From Paucibacter sp. Y2R2-4 (GTDB lineage: Bacteria > Pseudomonadota > Gammaproteobacteria > Burkholderiales > Burkholderiaceae_C): DNA of 64,000 nt. The stretch spans positions 1 to 64,000 of the forward strand of contig NZ_JAJIRO010000006.1 in assembly GCF_025717535.1 (NCBI RefSeq), given 5' to 3'. A program made the translations under genes and the position numbers. Under the pieces are notes generated by a model that saw only the letters and a list, made by a program, of their open reading frames with translations, was not told where the DNA came from and did not search any database. This document shows positions 1-7,238 of this stretch, one piece after another; position 1 is the first letter of the stretch, and each line of letters begins with the position of its first letter.

Positions 1-47
1 GGAATCAGGGGCGTTTTTGTTTGTCCTAGAAATTCGCGGAAATCTGG

Positions 48-593
48 TCAGCTCTTTCCGAAACTGGTTTTGGCACTGGCAACGCAATTGGTTTTTGCAT
101 CCCCAGATAGAACATCGCACTTTTCAAGGCTGACCTTGTATTCCGCGTCGCGCTTGGTTTGAATATCGTCTTTCACAGCGGCGTCGATCTTCTTATTCAT
201 CTTGACGTCAGCCAGTGCTTTGGCTTCGATGGCCTTGGCCTCCTTGACGCAAACATCCTTGTCGTTGCCTGACTTATCGTCGCATTTCTCTTTGGCGACG
301 GCATAGTTCGACTCGGCTTTGGCGACGGTTACTTTGTTGCCATCGCTGACCGCGCCAGTATGGGAATACTCGTTCTCAGCCAAGGACACTTTCTCGTGGG
401 CTTTGGCTTCCTCAATACAAACATCTTTGGCGTTCGCTTTCATAGAAGAGCAAGCTGCTTTGGCTGACTTGTAGTCAGCAGCGATGCGTGTTTTTTGGGC
501 CTGGTAGTCTTCCTTAGAGATCAGGGCAGCCTGAGCGAGTGGTATGGCGAAGATGGCCAGACAAATGGCGCTCATCTTGAGTTTGAAATTCAT
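48..593 (-). CDS. secreted protein with three cysteine-pair repeats
   Basis: The 181-residue product starts at the ATG ending at 593, chosen because AAGGA lies about 8 nt upstream and a signal peptide follows (hydrophobic core, cleavage after AQA near residue 20). The mature part is Lys/Ala-rich and largely helical. It carries three imperfect repeats, each with two Cys about 12-14 residues apart followed by an AKA-like helix (for example KEKCDD...KDVCVKEAKA). Paired cysteines after export suggest disulfides in the periplasm. I do not recognise a named family; similar Ala/Lys-rich exported proteins are common in Burkholderiales. The function is unknown. A longer in-frame extension to 707 lacks a signal peptide at its start and is less likely. 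Confidence 0.75.
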   Translation of the reverse strand: MNFKLKMSAICLAIFAIPLAQAALISKEDYQAQKTRIAADYKSAKAACSSMKANAKDVCIEEAKAHEKVSLAENEYSHTGAVSDGNKVTVAKAESNYAVAKEKCDDKSGNDKDVCVKEAKAIEAKALADVKMNKKIDAAVKDDIQTKRDAEYKVSLEKCDVLSGDAKTNCVASAKTSFGKS

Positions 594-751
594 AGGATTC
601 CTTGTTCGTTCGAGGTTGAAGAGGCAGTCGCATCCGCGCGCCTTCCATGAATATTCAGTTGCGTGCGCACCCGACTGATTGGTGCGTACCGAGTGTCTTT
701 GTTCCACTCGTTTTCATACAGCAGACGATTTCGCCTCTCGAAGTCATCGAT

Positions 752-759
752 GTCCTACA
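752..759. promoter_or_regulatory. GTCCTACA motif, upstream of the secreted Cys-repeat gene
   Basis: GTCCTACA sits about 160 bp upstream of the leftward gene starting at 593. The same octamer recurs in other intergenic regions here (1786, 4191, 17115, 22812). Its role is inferred only from recurrence. Confidence 0.3.
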
Positions 760-790
760 AGCGCCTTAGGCGGTACCGTAGACCTATCCT

Positions 791-1591
791 TCAGGTTCTC
801 GGCTCACCCTGACGATTCACGATGATTGTTCTGCCCGGGGCGGAGTTCATTTGAATGCGGTGTTCCTGACCTCCGAATCGATAGCCGACATCCCAGTATT
901 CTGGGGAGCGGTTGTCCCCCTGCTGGGTGCAGTGCTCGACGTTTTGCATCGGGCTTGATCGTTCGGACGCCAAGTTCGAACCCACCACGGCGCCAGCGAC
1001 GGCTCCACCTGCTGTTGCTAGGTCTTGGCCACGTCCGTTACCGACTTGGTGGCCGAGGACACCTCCGATCAAAGCCCCCATCAATGTGGCCGGAACATTG
1101 CTGTTGCTGTGCGGACCTTCTTGCTGCTCAACCCAGCAGCGCTGTTTCTCTTGACGCATGACGGCGTGAACCGACGTCACCTCCGCCTCGAAAAGCCGTT
1201 CATTGCCGCGGCGACGGGCATCGTAAATAGTGCTCGGAGCCGGCCCGTAGTTTGAGTTGTCGAGACGATGCCCTGGAGTCAATGGACGCGCCGATGAAAT
1301 TCGGTCATTCAGCCCCATGGAAGATACCGACAGGTAGTTGCCGGGCCGCAGAATCACGCAGCGTCCCCCAAAGTTCTGCTGCTCGCAGAGTTCCCAGTCT
1401 CGGCCGCTCACGACGACTGAGGAGGCCATTTCATCAAAGTCCTTGCGCTGAAGATTCTTCAACTGGCCTTGGCTGGTGAACGACCTCCCTCCAAACCGTT
1501 CGTGTTCATAGAAGGTTATTTGAGCGGCAACGGGACCGGAGATTGCAAGCAGCGCAACTCCTGAAAGCAAAATTTTCAATTTGGTGGGCAT
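791..1591 (-). CDS. beta/gamma-crystallin and glycine-zipper envelope protein
   Basis: The product has 266 residues from the ATG at 1591, which has AGGAGA upstream. A signal peptide (ending near PVAAQ) is followed by two beta/gamma-crystallin-type Greek-key motifs with the characteristic ITFYEHERFGG and WELCEQQNFGG strands (residues about 25-105). A linker leads to a glycine-zipper segment, roughly 165-205, with repeated GALIGGVLGHQVG and GGAVAGAVVG patterns as in 17-kDa surface antigens. The C-terminus is a small beta-rich tail. Crystallin motifs often bind Ca2+ and glycine zippers insert in membranes, so an outer-membrane or periplasmic protective role is likely but inferred. An upstream in-frame start at 1639 is possible but leaves a poorer signal peptide. 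Confidence 0.8.
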   Translation of the reverse strand: MPTKLKILLSGVALLAISGPVAAQITFYEHERFGGRSFTSQGQLKNLQRKDFDEMASSVVVSGRDWELCEQQNFGGRCVILRPGNYLSVSSMGLNDRISSARPLTPGHRLDNSNYGPAPSTIYDARRRGNERLFEAEVTSVHAVMRQEKQRCWVEQQEGPHSNSNVPATLMGALIGGVLGHQVGNGRGQDLATAGGAVAGAVVGSNLASERSSPMQNVEHCTQQGDNRSPEYWDVGYRFGGQEHRIQMNSAPGRTIIVNRQGEPRT

Positions 1592-1965
1592 CAAGGTCTC
1601 CTGATGGTTTGAGGGGGCCTCCCGCAGAGCGCAAGGCAAGTTCCAAGTTACTGGGCCTGATGCAGTATTCGGACGCTGCCTCCGACGTACAAGCAGAGGC
1701 AGTCTGGCTCGTCTGTAGTTCTCGTCCTACTCCAGCCGCATCCAAAGCAGCTCCGTCAGTGGTTTAACTGCTTCGTGTAGGCCCCGTCCTACAAACAAGC
1801 GCGCCGCTGTCGTCTGCCACCGAGCCAGCATTACTGGCACACTGGACCCAACTCAAAGCTGTAGTCTTTAGAGACGAATTGCCTGCTTGCCTGATGACTT
1901 CTGGTCGTCTCGTCAGACGGGTCTTCGACTCAACGTGCTGTGCTCGGCTTGCAACCCACCGCTCC
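1592..1965. other. 374-bp intergenic region with no convincing gene
   Basis: No ORF here has a ribosome site or family resemblance. The region holds an inverted repeat TGTAGG-N6-CCTACA (1776-1793) and a related half-matched copy near 1715-1730. It must contain the promoters for the leftward crystallin gene and the rightward receiver gene. Confidence 0.5.
1776..1793. promoter_or_regulatory. inverted repeat TGTAGG-N6-CCTACA
   Basis: A perfect 6-bp inverted repeat with a 6-bp spacer contains the recurrent GTCCTACA motif. It lies between divergent genes, about 175 bp before the receiver gene at 1966. The geometry suits a dimeric DNA-binding protein; the regulator is unknown. Confidence 0.4.
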
Positions 1966-2367
1966 ATGTCCAAGCTCAAGACCTATATCGTCGAAGACAG
2001 CCCGGTGATCCGAGAGAACCTGATTGCGACCTTGGAAGAATTGGGGCCGATTGAGGTGGTCGGTACAGCTGAGGACGAGGCCTCTGCTGTTCTGTGGATG
2101 CGACAGAACAGTGATCGCTTTGATTTGGCCATCGTCGATATTTTCTTGAAGCAAGGGTCTGGCATCGGCGTGCTGAGGGCGCTGGGGGCTTTGGACAGGC
2201 CGCACTCTTTGGTGGTGCTGAGCAATTACGCGACCGCTGACATGCGCCGTAAGTGCATGGAGTTAGGTGCCGCCCGCGTGTTCGATAAGTCCAATGAAAT
2301 TGACAGCTTGTTGGACTATTGCTGCCGCTTGGCGACGGGCGAAACCGGCCGCCTTGACCTGTGTTGA
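1966..2367 (+). CDS. stand-alone response regulator receiver
   Basis: This is a 133-residue single REC domain with no output domain. The acidic pair is at residues 10-11 (VEDS), the predicted phosphoacceptor is Asp58 (AIVDIF), and the conserved Lys is near the C-terminal end (FDKS). It starts at the internal ATG at 1966 because the REC fold begins immediately there; the longer frame upstream adds low-complexity sequence. No strong ribosome site is visible. It is convergent with the NarL-type regulator next door and close to the histidine kinase at 3082, so it may take part in the same phosphorelay, as a phosphate sink or a protein-binding switch. That link is inferred. Confidence 0.85.
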   Translation: MSKLKTYIVEDSPVIRENLIATLEELGPIEVVGTAEDEASAVLWMRQNSDRFDLAIVDIFLKQGSGIGVLRALGALDRPHSLVVLSNYATADMRRKCMELGAARVFDKSNEIDSLLDYCCRLATGETGRLDLC

Positions 2368-2393
2368 CCCAAGGCGAGACCGCCCAGCTGGGG

Positions 2394-3026
2394 CTACTGA
2401 ATCAAGCCGTTTTTCAGCCCGTAGTAGGTCAGGTCGCTATTGGACTCAAGCCCCATTTTTTCCATCACGCGGGTGCGGTAGGTGCTGACGGTCTTGACGC
2501 TGAGCGACATACTGTTGGCCATATTGCCTATCGTTTCACCCTTGGCGAGCCGCAAAAATACCTGCAGTTCTCGCTCAGACAAAAGTTCGTGCAAAGGGCG
2601 GTCACCGCCATGGCTCAAACCGTCCGCCAGTTGTTCCGCTACACCTGCGGTGATGTATTTGCGCCCGCGCACCACGGTGCGGATGGCGCGGACGATCTCC
2701 TCGGGGTCGCAGTCTTTGTTCAAGTAGCCACTGGCGCCTTGGCGCAGCAAGGTGGTGGCGTAATGAGCTTCCGGAAAGCCACTCAAGACCAGCACTGGCA
2801 GATCAGGCGCTCTGGCCTTGATCGCGGCCAGCACTTCAACGCCACTCTGGTCGGGCAAAGAGATGTCCAGCAACATCACGTCCACATCACCTTTTCGCAC
2901 CAAGTCCACCGCCTCCCGACCGGTTGTGGCCTCTGCGACCACCTGAAAGTCCATCTGATCCGAAAAGAACTGGCGCAGTCCTGCTCGAACAATGGCGTGG
3001 TCATCTGCGATGGCAATTCGAATCAT
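2394..3026 (-). CDS. NarL/LuxR-family response regulator
   Basis: The product has 210 residues. The REC domain spans about 1-120, with the acidic pair ADD at residues 7-9, predicted phosphoacceptor Asp54 (MLLDISLPD) and Lys in the YLNKD segment. A LuxR-type HTH follows at about 145-205 (LSERELQVFLRLAKGET, then SLSVKTVSTYRTRVMEKM). It starts at the ATG at 3026, where the REC fold begins. It is divergent from the histidine kinase at 3082 with only 55 bp between the starts, which is typical of a cognate two-component pair. It is a plausible candidate for reading the GTCCTACA motifs in this neighbourhood, but nothing in the sequence proves that. Confidence 0.93.
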   Translation of the reverse strand: MIRIAIADDHAIVRAGLRQFFSDQMDFQVVAEATTGREAVDLVRKGDVDVMLLDISLPDQSGVEVLAAIKARAPDLPVLVLSGFPEAHYATTLLRQGASGYLNKDCDPEEIVRAIRTVVRGRKYITAGVAEQLADGLSHGGDRPLHELLSERELQVFLRLAKGETIGNMANSMSLSVKTVSTYRTRVMEKMGLESNSDLTYYGLKNGLIQ

Positions 3027-3081
3027 GGGTGCTTTAGCGCTCCTGCTGTCATGATCCCATGAATAGTGGCCAGGTGCTTGT

Positions 3082-4161
3082 ATGAATCGACTATCCCAGG
3101 CAATTCGCAGTGCACTGCTCGTTTTGCTGGCCGGCCTGGCTGCGTTGCTGATCTTCTGGCTGAACGAGCGCGTGTATGGCTTGGCCATCGCGGCGATCGA
3201 TGAAACCGTGGCGTATCGCGAAGCCGACATCCTTTCGAGTGCTGTGCAGGGCGCTGCATCAAGGCCGCAACTGCAGCAAGTTGGGCCATCGATACAAGTC
3301 ACGGCTGAGCGCGTCGAAGCTCAACGACAAACGCTCACGCGTGCAAGATCGTTCAGCCGCTTGGCTTTGACGGTCCTTCTGGCGCTCGGCCTGCTTGCCG
3401 TGCTATGGGCGCAGCGCCGGATCCATGATTTGAAGCAGCAAACCATAGATCTCAAGCGCACTTTGCAAGACGAGTTGGAGCAACTCAGAGAAGAGGCCGG
3501 GATCAGTACCCTGATGCTGACGGAGCTAACGCAGCATTTGCTGACCGCGCGTGAAGACGAGCGCGGGCGCCTGGCGCGCAATCTCCACGATGAGTTGGGC
3601 GCATTGCTGACCTCGGCCAAGCTCGACGCAGCACGAATCAAGTCCCGCTTGGCGGGCAGTGCCCCTGAGGCTCTCGAGCGCTTGGCACATTTGGTTCACA
3701 CCCTCAATGCCAGCATTGCTTTGGGGCGCACCATCATCGAAGACCTGCGCCCGTCAACTCTTAGCAATCTCGGCCTGGTGCCCACCTTGGAGATTTTGGT
3801 GCGCGAGTTTGCCGAAGCCAAAGGCTTGCAAGTGCATTGCGATCTGCACCCCGTGGAACTGGCCAGTGGTACTGAAATCGTCGTCTACCGCGTCCTGCAA
3901 GAGGCCATCACCAATATTTCAAAGTACGCGCAGGCCAGCCAAATCTGGGTGGAGATGAGGCAAGAAGACGGCTGGGTGATGGTGTTGATGCGTGACGACG
4001 GCCAAGGCTTTGACAGCGCCGCCAAGCCGCGCTCCGCCTATGGCTTGCTGGGCATGCGAGTGCGCGTCGAAGCTGAGGGGGGGCGCTTGAGTGTGGTGTC
4101 TCAGCCCGGCCAAGGCACGGTGATTCAGCTGTTCTTGCCCGCCATCGGGACGCAGGGCTGA
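3082..4161 (+). CDS. NarX-type sensor histidine kinase
   Basis: This 359-residue membrane kinase has TM segments at about 10-27 and 93-110 flanking a short periplasmic loop of some 65 residues. A coiled-coil linker follows, then a HisKA_3 dimerisation domain with His169 ([19 protein letters not shown]) and a HATPase_c domain with the N box ([13 protein letters not shown]) and G box ([16 protein letters not shown]). The family autophosphorylates and passes phosphate to NarL-type regulators. The divergent regulator at 2394-3026 is the obvious partner. The periplasmic sensor region is too short to predict a ligand. Confidence 0.93.
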   Translation: MNRLSQAIRSALLVLLAGLAALLIFWLNERVYGLAIAAIDETVAYREADILSSAVQGAASRPQLQQVGPSIQVTAERVEAQRQTLTRARSFSRLALTVLLALGLLAVLWAQRRIHDLKQQTIDLKRTLQDELEQLREEAGISTLMLTELTQHLLTAREDERGRLARNLHDELGALLTSAKLDAARIKSRLAGSAPEALERLAHLVHTLNASIALGRTIIEDLRPSTLSNLGLVPTLEILVREFAEAKGLQVHCDLHPVELASGTEIVVYRVLQEAITNISKYAQASQIWVEMRQEDGWVMVLMRDDGQGFDSAAKPRSAYGLLGMRVRVEAEGGRLSVVSQPGQGTVIQLFLPAIGTQG

Positions 4162-4190
4162 GGCCGAAACTATCCCCGCCCCCCAGCGGC

Positions 4191-4198
4191 GTCCTACA
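4191..4198. promoter_or_regulatory. GTCCTACA motif upstream of the DUF1328 gene
   Basis: GTCCTACA lies 188 bp before the DUF1328 start at 4386, in the 224-bp gap after the kinase gene. It matches copies at 752, 1786, 17115 and 22812. Its function is inferred from recurrence only. Confidence 0.35.
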
Positions 4199-4385
4199 CG
4201 GCTGTCCTTCTCTTGCTGACGCAGCGACGGCGCTTCCGCTGATCGCGTCTGGGGCGTGTTGCGCGCAGACTCCGTTTGAACCGAACCTGAGTGCCCGCCG
4301 CCAGAGCTCTGGCGTGGGCTGGGGCCATCAATTGCCCCTAGCGCCTCTTGTTCAAAGTTTGTCAGACCCACCGGAGCTATTCACC

Positions 4386-4550
4386 ATGCTGCATTACGCC
4401 GTCGTGTTCTTTGTGATCGCCTTGATCGCCGCCTTGTTTGGCTTCGCCGGCATAGCGGCCAGCGCGGCCGGTATTGGAAAGATCTTGTTTGTGGTCTTTG
4501 CAATCTTGGCTGTCGCTAGCTTTGTGTTTGGCTTGATTTCTAAAAACTGA
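4386..4550 (+). CDS. DUF1328 small membrane protein (YtjA-like)
   Basis: This 54-residue, two-TM protein begins [20 protein letters not shown] and ends FGLISKN, matching the DUF1328/YtjA family in length and pattern. The start at 4386 is supported by CGGAG 9 nt upstream. Family members are small inner-membrane proteins often induced by stress; no biochemical role is established. It is followed by DUF883 and YqjE-like genes on the same strand, an envelope-stress cluster common in Burkholderiales. Confidence 0.9.
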   Translation: MLHYAVVFFVIALIAALFGFAGIAASAAGIGKILFVVFAILAVASFVFGLISKN

Positions 4551-4623
4551 GCCATGGACTTTCCTGCCGCAGGCTATTGCCGCCTGTTCTGTTTCAACTC
4601 CCTCATCACACCAAGGAATTCTC

Positions 4624-4998
4624 ATGTTCGGTAAGCCCCAATCCTCCTCGTCCCCAAATGGTTCTTTGGCGCAAAGCAGCGCCGCTGACGGTGTGCTGCC
4701 GCCTAACTCGTCCTTGGTGCAGGACACCTTGGATGCCTTGTCGCATGGTGTGCAAGACTTGCGCGAGCAAGTTGGCCCTGCCCTTCACAGCGCGAGCGAT
4801 AGCGCGAACAGCATGGCGCATCGGGCGGCAGATGCGCTGCATGAGCGGTCGCTCCGATTGCGTGAGCAAGCGGTGCGCGCGGGTGAGAACACCACCCATT
4901 ACATCCGCGAGGAGCCGGTCAAGTCTGTGCTGATCGCGGCAGCCGGCGGAGCTCTCCTGATGGCCTTGTTTCGCTTGCTGAGTCGGGCGCGAGGCTAA
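4624..4998 (+). CDS. DUF883 (ElaB/YqjD/YgaM-family) membrane-anchored protein
   Basis: The 124-residue product has an amphipathic, coiled-coil-like central part and a C-terminal glycine-rich TM segment (VKSVLIAAAGGALLMALF, about 98-117) ending in basic residues, as in ElaB/YqjD. AAGGAATTCTC precedes the ATG. E. coli YqjD and ElaB are inner-membrane ribosome-associated proteins made in stationary phase. The preserved anchor suggests a similar role, by family inference. It lies between DUF1328 and YqjE-like genes. Confidence 0.9.
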   Translation: MFGKPQSSSSPNGSLAQSSAADGVLPPNSSLVQDTLDALSHGVQDLREQVGPALHSASDSANSMAHRAADALHERSLRLREQAVRAGENTTHYIREEPVKSVLIAAAGGALLMALFRLLSRARG

Positions 4999-5069
4999 TT
5001 CGCCTCCATCGCGGATCAGTGGTTGATTCGCGAATTCCCATCACCCTGCAGCAAGCTGAGGCCAGTCTG

Positions 5070-5558
5070 ATGTCGACAGCGCCGGCGTCCATAGCCAGCC
5101 CAGAGGCCCAAGCCTTTGTGGACTTGTTCTTGCTGGAGTTGGGTACTGCCAAGACAGCGCTTCGGCACCGGTTTGTGCTGCATGCGATCGTCATGTGCAG
5201 CCTAGCCTTGGGCCTGGGGCTGATTGGCGTTGCCGCACTGCTGTGGGCAGTATCGCCGCCTCAACATATTCATGCGGCTTGGATGCTGCCTTGCGTGCCG
5301 ATGCCGCCCTTGATCTTGGCATGGCTTTGTTGGCGGGCCTCGGCTTCCCGTGCCTTGAGCGACGCAGCGTTATTCGAGCAACTGCGTCAGCGCCTGCTCG
5401 CGGATCATGCGCAACTCACGAGGCGACTCAGTTCCTTGTCCTTGGGCGACTGGCTGAACGCCTGCTCGACTCCTCACCTCGCGGATCGGCCTGGCTCAAG
5501 TGAGGTCACCGCTGCCGGGGCTCATGCCGCAGAAGTTGCCATCAAGGGGCCGCACTGA
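5070..5558 (+). CDS. YqjE-like / phage-holin-family membrane protein
   Basis: The product has 162 residues from the ATG at 5070; an in-frame GTG at 5019 is an alternative. A cytoplasmic N-terminus (SPEAQAFVDLFLLELGTAKTA) is followed by two TM segments (about 40-65 and 72-92) and a hydrophilic tail. This is the arrangement of the holin superfamily 3_6 / YqjE proteins that follow DUF883 genes (compare yqjD-yqjE in enterobacteria). The tail is longer than usual and ends in low-complexity sequence. The last 17 bp overlap the convergent dehydrogenase gene. Confidence 0.75.
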   Translation: MSTAPASIASPEAQAFVDLFLLELGTAKTALRHRFVLHAIVMCSLALGLGLIGVAALLWAVSPPQHIHAAWMLPCVPMPPLILAWLCWRASASRALSDAALFEQLRQRLLADHAQLTRRLSSLSLGDWLNACSTPHLADRPGSSEVTAAGAHAAEVAIKGPH

Positions 5559-6930
5559 CGCGCCAGATCACATTGCCCACATCGTCGGCGACCAAGAGTG
5601 CGCCGCTGCGATCCAAGGCCACGCATACCGGTCGGCCAGACGCCTCGCCTTGCGCATTCAAGAAACCCGACAAGACCTCCATCGGCACTTCCCCATTGGG
5701 ACGCCCTGCGCTGAAGGGCACGAACACCACCTGATAGCCGCTGTGCGGACGGCGGTTCCAGGATCCATGCAAACCCACGAACATACCCTCCGCGAAAACG
5801 GCAGGCAGGCTGTTGCCTTTGGCCGAGGCCAAGCCCAGGGGTGCGGTATGGGCGCCTAGCGCGTAGTCCGGCACCACCGCTCGTGCGACCGATTCTGGCG
5901 AAGGAGGCTGCGCCCGGATGTCGACGTGGGATCCGTAATAGCTGAAGGGCCAGCCATAGAAGGCACCGTCTCGGACCGACGTTAGGTAGTCGGGCACCAA
6001 ATCGCTGCCCAGTTCATCGCGCTCATTGACGACGGTCCACAGAAGTTCGGGGCCGCTACCGCTACCGTTCGAACTCCAGGCCATGCCATTGGGGTTGCGC
6101 AGCCCGCTAGCGAACAGGCGCTGCTGGCCGCTCTGCAAATCAAACTCCCAGATGGCTGCCCGACCCTGCTCCAGTGCCAGGCCTCGCTCGCCTACATTGC
6201 TGTTGGAACCGACCGTGATGTAGAGCCTTTGCCCGTCGGGGCTGGCCAGTAAGTTCTTGGTCCAGTGATGATTGACGGCGCCAGCGGGCAAGTCCAGTAC
6301 TTTCCGGCCAGGGCCTACGATGCGGCTGATGCCGCTGCTGTACTTGAACTGCAGCAATGCATCGGTGTTGGCGACATAGAGAGACTGGCCGACCAAGGCC
6401 ATGCCAAAAGGGGAATGCAACTGCTCCAGGAATGGGGCGCGAAATTCAGCCACGCCGTCACCATCGCTGTCGCGCAGCAAGGTGATTCGGTCGGCACTTG
6501 GCCCGCCAGCGCCGGCGCGCTTCATGAACAAGCCCATCACCCAGGCCTTCAAGCTGAACTCTGGGTGGGGCTTGGCCGGTGCATTGCTCTCGGCCACCAA
6601 GACGTCTCCGTTCGGTAGCACCAGCAAGCAGCGCGGGTGATCGAGCCTTCGTGCAAAAGCCTTCACTTGAAGCCCTGGTGCGGCCCTGGGCTGAGCATCG
6701 TCGGCCCAGGGCACGGCAGGGGCAATATGTACCGTGGGTATGAGGCTTGTCACCGGCGCGGGCAGACGGGGGTGAAGGCCGCTGCCGTCTGAAAGGTTTT
6801 GCGTCGCCATCTCCCCGCAGGCACTCAGAGCCCACAGCAACACGAGTGAACCGCGAGGGCTCGCCGCGGACTTAAAATTGAGGCCTGCCCGTTGGGCACG
6901 CCATGAACGGGCTTTGGGAGGCGCAGACAT
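5542..6930 (-). CDS. PQQ-dependent sugar dehydrogenase-like lipoprotein (sorbosone dehydrogenase family)
   Basis: The 462-residue product has an N-terminal signal with lipobox (LLWALSACG, Cys about residue 38), so it is probably lipid-anchored in the periplasm. The rest is a six-bladed propeller of the soluble glucose/L-sorbosone dehydrogenase fold: FARRLDHPRCLLVLPNGDVLVAE, then LHSPFGMALVGQSLYVANT, NHHWTKNLLASPDGQRLYITV, ASGLRNPNGMAW, HTAPLGLASAKGNSLP and FVGLHGSWNRRPHSGY. These blade-edge His and Arg residues are the usual PQQ/Ca2+ site elements. The true substrate is unknown. It follows the DUF3309 gene by 9 bp on the same strand. Confidence 0.88.
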   Translation of the reverse strand: MSAPPKARSWRAQRAGLNFKSAASPRGSLVLLWALSACGEMATQNLSDGSGLHPRLPAPVTSLIPTVHIAPAVPWADDAQPRAAPGLQVKAFARRLDHPRCLLVLPNGDVLVAESNAPAKPHPEFSLKAWVMGLFMKRAGAGGPSADRITLLRDSDGDGVAEFRAPFLEQLHSPFGMALVGQSLYVANTDALLQFKYSSGISRIVGPGRKVLDLPAGAVNHHWTKNLLASPDGQRLYITVGSNSNVGERGLALEQGRAAIWEFDLQSGQQRLFASGLRNPNGMAWSSNGSGSGPELLWTVVNERDELGSDLVPDYLTSVRDGAFYGWPFSYYGSHVDIRAQPPSPESVARAVVPDYALGAHTAPLGLASAKGNSLPAVFAEGMFVGLHGSWNRRPHSGYQVVFVPFSAGRPNGEVPMEVLSGFLNAQGEASGRPVCVALDRSGALLVADDVGNVIWRVSAAP

Positions 6931-6939
6931 GGCTGCTGC

Positions 6940-7098
6940 TTAGATCCGCCCCAAGAGCAGCAAGACCAACAGGATCAACACCACCAAGCCAATGCCGCCG
7001 CTTGGCCCGTAGCCCCAGCCGCGGCTGTGCGGCCAGCTGGGGAAGACGCCGATCAGCATCAAGATCAAAACGATCAAAAGAATGGTGCCTAAACTCAT
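6940..7098 (-). CDS. DUF3309 small hydrophobic membrane protein
   Basis: The product has 52 residues from the ATG at 7098, preceded by AGGAGAACACC. It has two hydrophobic stretches (TILLIVLILMLIGVFPSW and GGIGLVVLILLVLLLLGRI) joined by a Trp/Gly-rich turn, matching DUF3309 in length and layout. Function is unknown. Members accompany stress genes in Proteobacteria. A TGTGCG-N4-CGAACA-like box lies 90-105 bp upstream (7188-7203). The dehydrogenase gene starts 9 bp downstream, so the two are probably co-transcribed. Confidence 0.88.
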   Translation of the reverse strand: MSLGTILLIVLILMLIGVFPSWPHSRGWGYGPSGGIGLVVLILLVLLLLGRI

Positions 7099-7187
7099 GG
7101 TGTTCTCCTGTTGAGGGCCTGCCTGGCAGCCAATGCCGCCTTGGACCAAGCGCTGATTTCAGCCTAGGGCAGGCCCGGCGCCGCATC

Positions 7188-7203
7188 GGTGCGCTAGCGA
7201 ACA
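7188..7203. promoter_or_regulatory. operator-like box, GGTGCG-CTAG-CGAACA
   Basis: This is one of six similar 16-bp boxes in the window (also 9614, 10571, 13539, 16439, 23681). It sits 90-105 bp upstream of the DUF3309 start. The half-sites are spaced as in Crp/Fnr operators. Confidence 0.45.
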
Positions 7204-7238
7204 CAAGGGCAGAGGCCGATCACACCGACAGTGCAGCC

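Noticed and set aside
826-1479. Several short plus-strand frames in the crystallin-zipper gene
   Set aside because: They overlap a well-supported minus-strand gene with a signal peptide and have no ribosome sites.
2361-3062. Plus-strand frame across the NarL-type regulator
   Set aside because: The minus strand encodes a complete REC-LuxR protein; the plus frame has no domain.
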